The position numbers and the translations under genes are program-made. From JBBQYA01 sp031412335 (lineage in GTDB: Bacteria; Bacteroidota; Bacteroidia; Sphingobacteriales; Sphingobacteriaceae), in the NCBI GenBank assembly GCA_031412335.1, contig JANOCT010000031.1:1-64000 (forward strand): 64,000 bases of DNA, read 5' to 3'. The notes below the pieces were generated by a model. It ran no database searches and was not told the DNA's origin. It was given only the letters and a program-made list of their open reading frames with translations. Positions 36,001 through 45,366 of this stretch are shown piece after piece (within the stretch, counting starts at the first letter, position 1; each line of letters starts with the position of its first letter).

Positions 36001-36770
36001 TTAAAGGCAAATGCCAGAGTCTGTACTTCCATTCCAATGGGTTGACCACCATATTGTGTATGAGTATTTCCAACATCATTGATGACCCACCAAATAGATT
36101 GATCTCCAAGAATATCTGGATAATCACTAGTTCCTCTCAAACCATTTACTGGATTATAAACTCCATTTCCATCTACATCCACAAAAGGAGCTAAACTTTT
36201 AGACTGATAGGGTTTTAAAGGATTTCCAGGCCATTCAGCAATAGAAGTTGGAATTTCTCCACCTCCATTAATAAAATTTGTTACATCTTCTTTATTTACC
36301 TTATAATGTTTGTCGTAAGCTAAACAATCTTCAGGAATGATATTACCTGTAGTTGTATCGATAGGACCTGGCCAAAAATCTAAACCTAATCCTCCTCCTG
36401 GTCTTTGCCTATAAGTTTGTCCAGCAGTTCTCAAAATTCCAGCATCATCAATTCCTCCAATCCACACCGCACCAGTAAATAGAATATTTCTTGAAACTTG
36501 ACCTGTACCCGGTTCAACTTTTGGAACTTCATACCTAGCATTAGATAAATCCCACCACATGTCACCTCCATTTAATAAGCGAGTTCTTACATTATTGATA
36601 TCTAAATCAATGGAAGAGCTTGGCGGAAGACAATCAATTAGAACTTTTGATTTCTTCTTGAAATTTTGCTTGGGTAATCCGTTTGTTTCTTTAGCTAAAC
36701 TATAGTTATTATAAATAAATAATGAAATAATAAGTAGCGAGCTATTTTTTAGTATTTTATTGAAAGTCAT
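33045..36770 (-). CDS. Large secreted protein with T9SS-type C-terminal domain
   Basis: 1241 residues. A signal peptide of about 26 residues leads into a very long beta-rich, Asn/Asp-rich extracellular region with several calcium-site-like loops (DVDGNGVYN, DNDKDGTIDE, DLNKNGFVG). The last about 100 residues have the sorting-domain pattern: VPNPYYAFSEYE, then VKFTNLPTKCSLTIYTTSG, IDWDLLNDKNIPIASGTYI, and an end in KWFGVIRP. It should cross the outer membrane through type IX secretion. The substrate or function is unknown. It lies between the TonB receptor and the PorV-like gene with short gaps of 14 and 29 bases. Confidence 0.85.
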   Translation of the reverse strand: MTFNKILKNSSLLIISLFIYNNYSLAKETNGLPKQNFKKKSKVLIDCLPPSSSIDLDINNVRTRLLNGGDMWWDLSNARYEVPKVEPGTGQVSRNILFTGAVWIGGIDDAGILRTAGQTYRQRPGGGLGLDFWPGPIDTTTGNIIPEDCLAYDKHYKVNKEDVTNFINGGGEIPTSIAEWPGNPLKPYQSKSLAPFVDVDGNGVYNPVNGLRGTSDYPDILGDQSIWWVINDVGNTHTQYGGQPIGMEVQTLAFAFKSNIATNNMTFYRYRLINHGSNTLNDTYLAQWADPDLGNAADDYVGVDVGRGFGYCVNGDDNDETTSGYGEFPPSMGIDFFEGPFSDLNDGVDNDKDGTIDETIIVNGVLQTERIALAKFISFTNGAPASQDDPNNDIELYRYLTGFWADGTRLSYGGTGYDPASTNFSSFSFPKDTDPDGRVLWSECSEGNIPADRRFVESAGPFTLTPGAVNVITTGVVFATNTQKKSACPDGGLADLLAADDIAQRLFDNNFQTADGPPIPPIAITELDKKLIISIYDTERTEEYNKIEPDDISGLLFPYKFQGYKLYQVARSTVTAGDLSENPELGVLIYQADIADGVGTIINKAYDSGLDNVQATVKVVGADLGINHTFEVTRDAFSNNNLLSNNKQYFFLLIAYSYSSTAFSNVPDSVFSSQYLEGKNGGSGTVVGIPRISDPRFGGTILSNKTGVELKRLSGSGSGNNFLSFLNNDPSVVLENSLALNPVYQSNQGPVKINVYDPFKVPNADFEILFGDTINETIINGGDTTVVNKFIPGLDRWILINRTTNDTVFSDTTLIRYEQVIPQYGITVNIENLPAPGVNPDLNKNGFVGASLTYKNNAKPWLNFVLDNDVAASDNNWIDELSSSSTTLDPNENYTGILNGSIAPYRLTSDAITKFRVTPAFEFTFAELPNVDIVFTSDVSKWSKCIVIETSSNPATAQGNQARLNLREGTSIANTNFDTVTDGSQGRGYFPGYAVNPSTGERLNIFFGESSSEISNKGRDMIFNPTSSATTQGGKHFVYVSNTKYDECNALFTLLSPINSPSNTNKRNAYKTVAWATIPLSNSVAFLSSEAILSVRVNEPYKVFNANGGNNNFPYYSFNTNGVGASTNNLDRAKTALDLIRAVPNPYYAFSEYEVSRVDNVVKFTNLPTKCSLTIYTTSGVYVTRLEKDDINRNFIDWDLLNDKNIPIASGTYIIHIKADGIGEKIIKWFGVIRPTDLTNF

Positions 36771-36784
36771 ATTCTTTTCTTAAA

Positions 36785-39700
36785 TTAAAAGTTAAAAATT
36801 ACACCTAATCTCGAAATTCTTGGTGCTGAATAATTATCTGGATTATCAGCCTTAATTCGATAAAGATCAACGAAGGATTGTGAGTCTGGCAATCCAGGTG
36901 CAGCTATAAATTGTTGTCCTAAAGGTGAGGTTAGGAAGCCATCATCTGTTGGATTACCCGTAGTTGGATAAACATTAATAATATTTTGCGTATTTAAAAT
37001 ATTTTGTACTTGAAAATACACGTTTAAAAAGTATTTTCCTTTTTGGTTTTGATTTGATCCTAAAATATCAAAATCTTTATCAAATCTTAAATCAATATTG
37101 GAGGTAAAAGGAGTTCGAGAACCATTTAGTGATCCAGAAAGATTTCTAAATCTTTCATCAAAGTTCAAAACCGCTAATTGTTGAAAAGGAGTTTGTCTAC
37201 TATACGGAGTTCCACTTCCAGCTCGAAGCAAAATATTAGCACCGAAACTTTGCAATACCTTTCTAAGACTTTCTGGGCCAGTGTAATCAGCTCCAGAACC
37301 ATATCTGTAATCAATGTTTGCAACAATATTATGACGTTGATCATAATCTAAAAAAGTAGGAATAACTACATTACCCAATTGAAGAGCAACTAAATTTCCT
37401 GCACTCGTTGATTCGGATCCAGTTCCGTTGGCAAATTGTAGCGTATAGGATAACCTTAACGATACATTGTTTGTCCTTCTTAGATCATACGCAAAAGTAA
37501 ATCCCTTAACTGTACCAAAATCTTGATTTTGAAATGAATTATAAGTTGAAGGATATGCATTATTAATAGCCACAAATTGTAACTGGTCTCTTAATTCTCT
37601 GTAGAATGATGTAATGGTTAATGCTGATGAAACAGATAATCTCTGCTTGAACCCAACTTGATAGTCTGTTGTTCTTTCAGGTCTTAAATCAGGATTAACT
37701 AAAATTTGACCTTGATTTCCATTTTCAAAGTTAAAATATGCTAAAGGAGAAGAATAAACTCTTGACTGAGCTCTTTGAGTAAGAACATCATAATTTGCAA
37801 AAAAAGCTGCTTCGTCAGAAATAGGAAACGAGAAAGAAACCCTAGGCATAATTGAAGTTATTGGCTCAAAATCTTTAAAAGAAAGCGAACTTATTACAGG
37901 TTGTGTGCCATCGGCACTTCTTTTAACATTATCAGCAAATATTGGGTTAGGTATTCCTTGATTTCCAAACAATGCATTTGGATTATTAACTTGATTTCCA
38001 TTAGCATCATAAAAAACATCCCCACTTCTATATCCTAAAATTTCTGTATTAGGGTTTAATGCATCTCGACCATACACAACAAAATCGTCCCCAATATTTG
38101 AGGGATGGACACCGCCATTCTTTTGATTTTGAGATCCATTTACTTCTGACCGAGTTTTAACTGCATACAAAGAATATTTGTCTTTTAATACCTTTTGATT
38201 AGCGTCAAAACGATCAATTCGTAGTCCCAAGTTAAAAATTATGTCCTTGAAAGTAAATTTATCTTGAATATAACCTGCAATATAAACTGGAGTAAAAGCT
38301 CCCATAGGTCTATTTACAGTATCAGTAAAAAAATCATCGAAATTTGGTTGACTCGATAATTTCTTGCCTGTATAACTATATCCTCTATATCCTTCATTTG
38401 CACCATCAACAAATCTACCATTACCTAATAATTCGTCAGCTGTAAAAAGATCCAATGATAATGCACTTGCATCGTAAGAATCAATATCTATGTATTGACT
38501 ATTTGAAATATTATTTCTTTCTCTAAATTTTCGATCAAAATTTGATTGTATGTTTGAATTAACTAACCTGTTGTAAGAAACTGTGTCGCCAGTTTGATTA
38601 AAAATTGGATTATTCAAATCTAACTCTAAACCTTGATTAGCTAATAATCGAGCAACTGACCACAATCCAACACTAGAAGGTCTAAAGGAACGATCTATAC
38701 GTTGCTCATATTCAAAACCAGCTTGGATTGAATGATTCTTAATACTTCCATTTAATGTAAAAAGAAGTCTATATTGATCATTATCCAATTTTGTAAAACC
38801 GCTTTGAGCTCCAAGTCCATTGTATAAGTTATTAATATCACCCACACCAAATCCATTGGCTACTCCTCCTCTTGAACGGAAGTCATTAAATCCATCACTT
38901 GTGCCAAATTCATCAAAAAATTGAGTTGAATAATTGGCAATATTTGGGTTATTCTCTAATCTTTCAAAAGTGTAAGTATCTTCTCTAAATATATTTTGTT
39001 GGATTGCTAAAGTATCCAAAACACCATTTATTGTTAATGTATCTTGGGCATAAATAGGCGTAAATGTTGATTTAAATTTACCCCACTGTCCATATCTAAA
39101 CAAATCATCTTTTAGGTTAGGATCTTGAATTGTTGTAAGTGATTTTGAATAATCAACTTGAATTTCATAAAACGCATTTTTTATGAAAGATTTTGAATTT
39201 TCACCTTGTCCAAACTTTTGTGTATATCTAGCAAAAACTCGATAGCTATTATCTAATCGCTCACTATTTTCTGAACTATTAAACAAATAATTGTTTCTTG
39301 TAAAAACATCCTGTTTTCTAAAACCTGCTGTAGCTCCCAATCGAAAAAATGTATTTAAGCTAGGCTGAAAATCTATCCTAGTTGATAGTCTAATATCTCT
39401 TCTTTTATTATTTTCATTGTATTTGATTTTTTCTAGGTCAGAAAGTTTAACAAATTCACCTCTATCTATAATTAAGGCTGTTCCACTAGGATTTAATTGT
39501 CTTGGCTTGCTTCTCAAATCGCTTGCAACATCGTCCTTAATTTTATATAAGTCAACAGCTGCAGGATCTTGATCCTTTTGAGATTCAATTTCTGCTGATA
39601 CAAAAAAACCAAGCAAAGAACTTGCAGAATCTGTTCCTTTATTTTTATTCAATAATGGACCAGAAAAATTTAACGCTGCCAAATTGTACCCATACGAATC

Positions 39701-40429
39701 AAATACTTCTGAAGTAACAAATTCAGCTCCACCGTTAAAATTACGTGATGGCCCTTTGGTTGTTATCGAAATAATACCACCAGTTGCATCCCCATATTGA
39801 GCAGGAACACCACCTGTAATAACAGATATTTGTTCAATACCGCCTTGTGGTACGCTTGTAAGCCCTCTTACTTTTATTCCATCAATAAAATATTCATTTG
39901 ATTCCCCTCTGCTACCCTTAATATTCAAATCATCTCCAGCTTCTTTTTGGTATACACCAGCAGATGTTGCAACTGCAGCATTAATATTTCTTGTAGGCAA
40001 ATTAGTAATTTGATCGCCTGTCAAAGTACCACCTGTTGTAGTATTATCTCTCTCAATTAATGGAACTTTATAGGAAGTTACTTCTACAACACCTAAATCT
40101 GTAACATTTGCATTGATTCCTTTATCTAAGAAGGAAATCCTATCTGAAGAAATTACAACTGCCTTTGTAAGACTTACACTGTATCCAATAACAGTTACCC
40201 GAACATCATATCTTCCTGGAGGTATTGGTTTTATTGTATAGTTACCATCAAAATCTGTTTTGTTACCTGCTATTTGGCTACCGTTAAGTTCAAGTGAAAC
40301 ACTTGCAAATGGAACAGCCTCCTTGGTTTTAGCGTCTGTAATCTTCCCTTTCAATTCTCCGTTTTGTGCAAACACAGTAGAAGCGAGGCCAACAAAGAGG
40401 AATGACAATAAAAAGTAAATTTTTCTCAT
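36785..40429 (-). CDS. TonB-dependent receptor with carboxypeptidase-like regulatory domain
   Basis: 1214 residues: signal peptide ending VFAQ (about residue 22), a CarboxypepD_reg-like beta-sandwich (GELKGKITDAKTKEAVPFASV), a plug domain about 125-230 (GGVPAQYGDATGGIISITTKG), and a 22-strand-type barrel to the end, which terminates in Phe (LGVIFNF). No SusD partner follows. Instead the next gene is the T9SS cargo, so the usual glycan-uptake SusC/SusD pairing does not apply. It is probably energised by TonB for import, or acts with the secreted protein. It is first in the operon. Confidence 0.92.
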   Translation of the reverse strand: MRKIYFLLSFLFVGLASTVFAQNGELKGKITDAKTKEAVPFASVSLELNGSQIAGNKTDFDGNYTIKPIPPGRYDVRVTVIGYSVSLTKAVVISSDRISFLDKGINANVTDLGVVEVTSYKVPLIERDNTTTGGTLTGDQITNLPTRNINAAVATSAGVYQKEAGDDLNIKGSRGESNEYFIDGIKVRGLTSVPQGGIEQISVITGGVPAQYGDATGGIISITTKGPSRNFNGGAEFVTSEVFDSYGYNLAALNFSGPLLNKNKGTDSASSLLGFFVSAEIESQKDQDPAAVDLYKIKDDVASDLRSKPRQLNPSGTALIIDRGEFVKLSDLEKIKYNENNKRRDIRLSTRIDFQPSLNTFFRLGATAGFRKQDVFTRNNYLFNSSENSERLDNSYRVFARYTQKFGQGENSKSFIKNAFYEIQVDYSKSLTTIQDPNLKDDLFRYGQWGKFKSTFTPIYAQDTLTINGVLDTLAIQQNIFREDTYTFERLENNPNIANYSTQFFDEFGTSDGFNDFRSRGGVANGFGVGDINNLYNGLGAQSGFTKLDNDQYRLLFTLNGSIKNHSIQAGFEYEQRIDRSFRPSSVGLWSVARLLANQGLELDLNNPIFNQTGDTVSYNRLVNSNIQSNFDRKFRERNNISNSQYIDIDSYDASALSLDLFTADELLGNGRFVDGANEGYRGYSYTGKKLSSQPNFDDFFTDTVNRPMGAFTPVYIAGYIQDKFTFKDIIFNLGLRIDRFDANQKVLKDKYSLYAVKTRSEVNGSQNQKNGGVHPSNIGDDFVVYGRDALNPNTEILGYRSGDVFYDANGNQVNNPNALFGNQGIPNPIFADNVKRSADGTQPVISSLSFKDFEPITSIMPRVSFSFPISDEAAFFANYDVLTQRAQSRVYSSPLAYFNFENGNQGQILVNPDLRPERTTDYQVGFKQRLSVSSALTITSFYRELRDQLQFVAINNAYPSTYNSFQNQDFGTVKGFTFAYDLRRTNNVSLRLSYTLQFANGTGSESTSAGNLVALQLGNVVIPTFLDYDQRHNIVANIDYRYGSGADYTGPESLRKVLQSFGANILLRAGSGTPYSRQTPFQQLAVLNFDERFRNLSGSLNGSRTPFTSNIDLRFDKDFDILGSNQNQKGKYFLNVYFQVQNILNTQNIINVYPTTGNPTDDGFLTSPLGQQFIAAPGLPDSQSFVDLYRIKADNPDNYSAPRISRLGVIFNF

Positions 40430-40608
40430 GCGTTCAAGAATTAAATTTAAATAGTGTGATGTGGTGTAATTGTAATCAATTGATCAAAGTCAATAAAAAC
40501 TAAATATAGAGGTAAATATAATCATTCTGCAAATAAAAGTAAAACAAATGTTACAAGAAAAGTATGATTTTTTAACCTAAAGCTTTTATTGGTTTAATAA
40601 TGAAGGTT

Positions 40609-41550
40609 TTATTCGTGAAAATTATTTTTGAAATGAAGGATTTTTTTTGCCAATACTTCTGAAATTTTCAGGTACGAGCGAGTTGTCCAGCCGGCTACAT
40701 GGGGAGAAAAGATACCAAAAGGGTACTCGGAAAGCTCTGAAAATTGTACTTTCTGCTTATTTGTGAATGTTTCGAACTTTTCGTTCTCAAAAACATCTAA
40801 TCCGAAGCCACTTATTTTTGATTCATTTATTAAATTTATTAAGATGTCAAATTGTAATAATTCTCCTCTTGATGTATTGATAATAAATATTGGCTTTTTG
40901 AACCGATTGTAATATTGCTGATTGAATAGTTCTTTATTCGTTGCATCTAAAGGCACGTGTACACTTATAATATCAGATAGGTTATTTATCTCTTCCATTG
41001 AACTTTCTTTAGCATATTGATCTGAATAATTTTTTAGATAGCGGTCATAAGCCAAAACTTCTACATCAAATCCAGACAAGATTTTGGCAAAAGCCTTTCC
41101 GGTATTTCCGTATCCTATAATACCAATGGTTTTGCCAGCTAATTCTTCTCCACGGTTTGTTTCACGATCAAAAATTTGATTTCGAACTTGTGAATCACCT
41201 TGATTAATCTTATTAAATACATTCAACAACAAGCTTAACGCATGTTCTGCAACTGCATTTCTGTTGCCTTCTGCAGCATTAACTAACGAAATTTTATGCT
41301 TTTCTGCCTCTTCGACATCAATGTTATCCATCCCGGCACCAGCTCGAGCAATGAGTTTTAATTTTTGTGCTTTTTCAATTACAAGTTTAGTAATCTTGAA
41401 TTTCGAGCGTACTACCAATATTTCAATTGATGGCAGTAATTGTAAAAATTCATCTTCTTTAATATTTGGTTTGTACAATAATTCAAATCCCTCGGATCGG
41501 AGTTTATCAATTAAATATGAATGTACATCGTCTATAATTAGTGTTTTCAT
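40609..41550 (-). CDS. D-isomer-specific 2-hydroxyacid dehydrogenase (3-phosphoglycerate dehydrogenase-like)
   Basis: 313 residues. It has the NAD-binding GIIGYGNTGKAFAKIL, the substrate Arg in NTSRGELL, and the catalytic His in SPHVAGWT, with DNIDVEEAEKHKISLVNA typical of SerA-like members. There is no C-terminal ACT domain, so it is the short form. It probably oxidises 3-phosphoglycerate for serine synthesis, but related hydroxyacid substrates are possible. It starts one base after rsmA ends. Confidence 0.9.
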   Translation of the reverse strand: MKTLIIDDVHSYLIDKLRSEGFELLYKPNIKEDEFLQLLPSIEILVVRSKFKITKLVIEKAQKLKLIARAGAGMDNIDVEEAEKHKISLVNAAEGNRNAVAEHALSLLLNVFNKINQGDSQVRNQIFDRETNRGEELAGKTIGIIGYGNTGKAFAKILSGFDVEVLAYDRYLKNYSDQYAKESSMEEINNLSDIISVHVPLDATNKELFNQQYYNRFKKPIFIINTSRGELLQFDILINLINESKISGFGLDVFENEKFETFTNKQKVQFSELSEYPFGIFSPHVAGWTTRSYLKISEVLAKKILHFKNNFHE

Positions 41551-41551
41551 T

Positions 41552-42331
41552 TTAAAGACGTGAATTAGAAATGAAATTAGTTAATTCAATAAACTGATCT
41601 GAACTTAAAGCTTCTGCTCTTAAATCTAAAAATGGATGGAATTTACTTTTTTCATTTAACTGTGCTGATAATGCATTTCGTAAGGTTTTTCTACGTTGAT
41701 TGAAACCAGCTTTAACTACCATTAGAAATAGTTTTTCATCACAATCCGGTATTGTAGTTTTGGTTCTAGTTAAACGAATAACTGCAGATTTTACTTTTGG
41801 TGGAGGATTGAATACTCCAGGGTTTACTGTAAATAAATATTCAATAGTAAAATAAGCTTGAAGAAGTACGCTTAATATGCCATAGGTTTTATTGCCTGGT
41901 TTAGCCGCTACCCGTTCGGCTACTTCTTTTTGAAACATACCAACTACTTGACTTACCAATACGCGCTCTTCTAAAACCCTGAATAATATCTGAGAAGAAA
42001 TGTTGTAAGGGAAATTTCCTATTATTGATAAATTAGTTTCAAAGTATTGCTTAAAATCAAATGCAAGGAAATCCCCAGATATAATTCTATTTGAATACTT
42101 AGGGTATTTCTTGTTTAAATACTCTATCGATTCAATATCGATATCGATAAGCCAAGTTTTGAAATTTGAATTGGCAAATAGAATATCAGATAATATTCCC
42201 ATTCCTGGACCCACTTCTAAAACATCTTGAACTGCATTAGATTCAACTAATGCAGAACATATTTTGTTGGCAATATTCTTATCGGTTAGAAAATGTTGAC
42301 CTAAATGTTTTTTTGCCCGAACCAAACTCAT
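41552..42331 (-). CDS. rsmA: 16S rRNA dimethyladenosine transferase
   Basis: Dimethylates two adjacent adenosines near the 3' end of 16S rRNA. 259 residues. The N-terminus KKHLGQHFLTDKNIANKI, the SAM-binding EVGPGMGILSD and the catalytic NFPYNISSQILF (NLPY-type, with Phe instead of Leu) are present. It is divergent from pdxA, a neighbour relationship widespread in bacteria (ksgA-pdxA). Confidence 0.96.
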   Translation of the reverse strand: MSLVRAKKHLGQHFLTDKNIANKICSALVESNAVQDVLEVGPGMGILSDILFANSNFKTWLIDIDIESIEYLNKKYPKYSNRIISGDFLAFDFKQYFETNLSIIGNFPYNISSQILFRVLEERVLVSQVVGMFQKEVAERVAAKPGNKTYGILSVLLQAYFTIEYLFTVNPGVFNPPPKVKSAVIRLTRTKTTIPDCDEKLFLMVVKAGFNQRRKTLRNALSAQLNEKSKFHPFLDLRAEALSSDQFIELTNFISNSRL

Positions 42332-42359
42332 TGTAAATTATATTATAAGGCTATATTTG
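42331..42359 (+). promoter_or_regulatory. Bacteroidota-type promoter for pdxA
   Basis: TTG (42331-42333) followed after 18 bases by TATATTTG (42352-42359) matches the TTG-N17-23-TAnnTTTG pattern. It would place transcription start about 40 bases before the pdxA ATG, within the divergent rsmA-pdxA gap. Confidence 0.55.
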
Positions 42360-42405
42360 ACCGATTAGGAAATAAAAAGAAGATGACAAATGAATCATCA
42401 CAAAC

Positions 42406-43467
42406 ATGAGCATAAATAAAATTAAAATTGGGATAAGTATTGGAGATATTAATGGAGTAGGTCCTGAAATAATTCTCAAAACATTTTCAGATACCAGAAT
42501 GATGGATGTTTGTACACCTATTATATATGGTTCGTCTAAGGTTTTAATGTTTTATAAAAAACTTTTGGAACTTGCTGATTTCAATTTCCTACAAATTGCT
42601 TCGGCAGCAGATGCAAATAGTAAGCGAGTAAATCTAAAAAGTTGCTGGGAAGATGAATTGAAAATTGAACCCGGAAATGCAAGTGTAGAAAATGGCCAGT
42701 TTGCGTTTAAAGCATTAGAAGCTGCTACTATTGATTTAAAAGATGGTTTGATTGATGCACTTTGCACTGCACCCATTGATAAACATTCGATTCAAAACAA
42801 GGATTTTCAATTTGCTGGTCACACCGAATATCTGCAAGAAAAACTTGGCGGAACTGATTCACTCATGTTATTATGCAGCGAAGAATTAAAAGTAGGAGTG
42901 GTTACTGGGCATATTCCTATTATGGAAGTTGCAAAAAAAATAAGTAAAGAACTGATTGAAAGAAAAATTAACTTACTTAATGCAAGTTTAAAAGCTGATT
43001 TTGCCATAACTAGACCTAGAATTGCTGTTTTGGGTCTAAATCCTCATGCTGGTGATAAAGGTGTAATAGGGAAAGAAGAGATTGACATTATAATTCCAGC
43101 GATTGAATCAGCAAAAAATAATAAGGTATTGGCATTTGGACCCTATTCTGCTGATGGTTTTTTTGGGAATGAATTGTATAAAAAATTTGACGGGGTCTTA
43201 GCCATGTATCATGATCAAGGACTAATTCCATTTAAAACCATTTCGTTTAACTCGGGTGTAAATTTTACCGCCGGTTTAGATTTTGTGCGAACATCACCAG
43301 ATCATGGAACTGCCTATGATATTGCAGGTAAGAATGAGGCTTCTATATCATCCTTTCGCGAAGCTATTTATATGGCTGTTGCAGTGGTAAGAAACAGATT
43401 AGAATATTCAGAATTAACAGAACGTCCATTGAAAATCACAAAATTGGCGAGAGATCGAGGTCATTGA
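42406..43467 (+). CDS. pdxA: 4-hydroxythreonine-4-phosphate dehydrogenase
   Basis: An NAD-dependent step of the DXP-dependent pyridoxal phosphate pathway. 353 residues with GISIGDINGVGPEIILK at the N-terminus, the metal and substrate residues in AGHTEYL, the GLNPHAGDKG block and AMYHDQGLIPFK. Length is normal. No other pdx genes are in view. Confidence 0.96.
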   Translation: MSINKIKIGISIGDINGVGPEIILKTFSDTRMMDVCTPIIYGSSKVLMFYKKLLELADFNFLQIASAADANSKRVNLKSCWEDELKIEPGNASVENGQFAFKALEAATIDLKDGLIDALCTAPIDKHSIQNKDFQFAGHTEYLQEKLGGTDSLMLLCSEELKVGVVTGHIPIMEVAKKISKELIERKINLLNASLKADFAITRPRIAVLGLNPHAGDKGVIGKEEIDIIIPAIESAKNNKVLAFGPYSADGFFGNELYKKFDGVLAMYHDQGLIPFKTISFNSGVNFTAGLDFVRTSPDHGTAYDIAGKNEASISSFREAIYMAVAVVRNRLEYSELTERPLKITKLARDRGH

Positions 43468-43614
43468 TACAAGATAAAGCGAAAGCAATTATTTACTAAA
43501 AATTAAAAAGGAAAAAACAATTTGATAAGTGCATTTAAGACTGGAAAAATATCCACAAAATCAAAACCTTAAAATTAATTTAATCTAATACAAAGATTTT
43601 TAAACAAATTGCCG

Positions 43615-43622
43615 TACATTTG
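43615..43622 (+). promoter_or_regulatory. -7 box for the yceD-rpmF-plsX-fabH operon
   Basis: TACATTTG is a perfect TAnnTTTG box, 20 bases ahead of the TTG start of the yceD gene, followed by a purine start region. No clear -33 TTG was seen at ideal spacing. Confidence 0.55.
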
Positions 43623-43642
43623 CAGGCTTAATTAAAAAACAG

Positions 43643-44170
43643 TTGAACCCGATTAAAGACTTTTCGATACCATTTGTAGGTCTTAAACCAGGAAAACATA
43701 TTTTTAACTATGAAGTAAAAGATTCGTTCTTTGAGTATTTTCAATATTCTCCTGTAAAGAAGGGAAGTTTAACTGTCGAAGTTGAATTTGACAAACAACA
43801 GGAAAACCGATTCATGCTATTTATGCATTTTTCTGGCTGGGTAGAATTGATTTGTGATCGTTGTAATGAACCATACCAGCAAGAAATAAATGCCGATAAC
43901 AAGGAAATTGTAAAACTTGGTGGTTCGGAAGAAGAATCGGATGATGATATAATGGTTTTACCGAAAACAGCTTTTGAAATTAACATTGCTGAATTATTAT
44001 ACGAATTCATCATTATTAATTGCCCAATGTTTCCTTTGCATCCTCTTGATGAACAAGGAAAACCAGATTGCAGTAAAGAAATGGAAGAATTATTGAAAAA
44101 ACTTAACATAGAGAATCCAGAAAAAGAATTAAAAGATCCCCGTTGGGACATATTAAAGAACATAAAGTAA
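43643..44170 (+). CDS. yceD: DUF177/YceD-family protein
   Basis: 175 residues, starting from a TTG (43643) because the conserved IPFVGLKPGKH segment lies just after it and no ATG fits. Cysteine pairs (CDRC near 74, and Cys residues in NCPMFPLHP and KPDC) suggest a metal site. YceD proteins are almost always encoded just before rpmF and have been linked to 23S rRNA maturation. Here rpmF follows after 16 bases. Confidence 0.9.
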   Translation: MNPIKDFSIPFVGLKPGKHIFNYEVKDSFFEYFQYSPVKKGSLTVEVEFDKQQENRFMLFMHFSGWVELICDRCNEPYQQEINADNKEIVKLGGSEEESDDDIMVLPKTAFEINIAELLYEFIIINCPMFPLHPLDEQGKPDCSKEMEELLKKLNIENPEKELKDPRWDILKNIK

Positions 44171-44186
44171 CCAATTAAAAAAAGCT

Positions 44187-44378
44187 ATGGCACATCCTAA
44201 ACGTAAGATTTCCAAATCACGAAGAGATAAAAGAAGAACACATTACAAAGCAACTGCAGCACCTATGTTTGTTTGTACAACTACTGGTGCAGTACATTTA
44301 CCACATAGAGCTTATATGGTAGATGGAAATATGTTCTATCGTGGAAAAATGATAGTCGACAATACTGTTGCCGCTTAG
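44187..44378 (+). CDS. rpmF: 50S ribosomal protein L32
   Basis: 63 residues beginning MAHPKRKISKSRRDKRR, the universal L32 N-terminus. The zinc cysteines of some L32 forms are absent: only one Cys, in MFVCTTTGAVH, is seen. It lies between yceD and plsX in the conserved cluster. Confidence 0.97.
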   Translation: MAHPKRKISKSRRDKRRTHYKATAAPMFVCTTTGAVHLPHRAYMVDGNMFYRGKMIVDNTVAA

Positions 44379-44384
44379 TAATTG

Positions 44385-45326
44385 ATGAAAATCGGATTGG
44401 ATATTTCAGGAGGTGATTTTGCCCCTGATGCAATAGTTCATGGAGCAATGCTTGCAGTTTCTGAACTTAGCGCTGATGATCGGATTTTATTGATTGGTGA
44501 TGAAAATAATGCCAGAAATATCATTTCTTTTGCTGGTTTTGATCCCGAATTATTTGAATATTCGCATACCGAAGAATTTATTGGTATGTCGGAACATCCT
44601 GTAAAAGCATTGACAAAAAAACCTGATTCTAGTATTGTAATTGGGTTTCGTCATTTAAAAGAAGGAAGTATTCAAGCTTTTGCAAGTGCCGGTAATACAG
44701 GTGCAATGATGGTTGGGGCTATGTATAGTGTGAAAACTATAGACGGAGTACACAGACCGGCAATAGCGTCAGTGCTTCCAAAAGAATCTGGAAAGTATGG
44801 CTTGTTACTAGATGTGGGTGCTAATGCAGATTGCAAGCCCGAAGTTTTAGTTCAATTTGCAGTTATGGGTTCTTTGTATGCGCAAAATGTTTATGGATTA
44901 AGCAATCCTAAAGTTGGATTGTTGAACCTTGGCGAAGAAGAAGAAAAAGGCAATCTGCTTACCCAGCAAACTTTTCAACTATTAAAGCAAGCACCTAACA
45001 TTAATTTTATCGGTAATATTGAAGGTCGTGATTTATTTACGGATCAGGCTGATGTGGTAGTTTGTGATGGTTTTACTGGAAATGTTGTTTTAAAAATGGC
45101 TGAGTCATTTTATGTTTTAACAAGAAAAAGGGGGTTTAGAGATCCTTTTTTTGATATGTTTAACTACGAAATGCATGGAGGAAGCCCAATAGTTGGGGTA
45201 AATGCCCCAGTAATTATTGGACATGGAATATCAAATGCAGAAGCAATTAAAAATATGATATTGTTTTCGAAAAAAGTACATGAATCATCTATTTCTCAAA
45301 AAATTAAAGAAGCATTAAACGGTTAA
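44385..45326 (+). CDS. plsX: Phosphate acyltransferase PlsX
   Basis: Converts acyl-ACP to acyl-phosphate for phospholipid synthesis. 313 residues from the ATG at 44385, preferred to a TTG one codon earlier because the family starts MKIGLDISGGDFAPDAIV. It contains the conserved ASAGNTGAMM, LLDVGANADCKPE and DGFTGNVVLKMAES blocks. It lies 6 bases after rpmF, with fabH downstream. Confidence 0.96.
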   Translation: MKIGLDISGGDFAPDAIVHGAMLAVSELSADDRILLIGDENNARNIISFAGFDPELFEYSHTEEFIGMSEHPVKALTKKPDSSIVIGFRHLKEGSIQAFASAGNTGAMMVGAMYSVKTIDGVHRPAIASVLPKESGKYGLLLDVGANADCKPEVLVQFAVMGSLYAQNVYGLSNPKVGLLNLGEEEEKGNLLTQQTFQLLKQAPNINFIGNIEGRDLFTDQADVVVCDGFTGNVVLKMAESFYVLTRKRGFRDPFFDMFNYEMHGGSPIVGVNAPVIIGHGISNAEAIKNMILFSKKVHESSISQKIKEALNG

Positions 45327-45366
45327 AATTTTTTCAACGTGATCCAAACATTTCTTAAAAATCAAC

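Noticed and set aside
44382..44384. TTG start of plsX one codon before the ATG
   Set aside because: The ATG at 44385 gives the conserved MKIGLD start.
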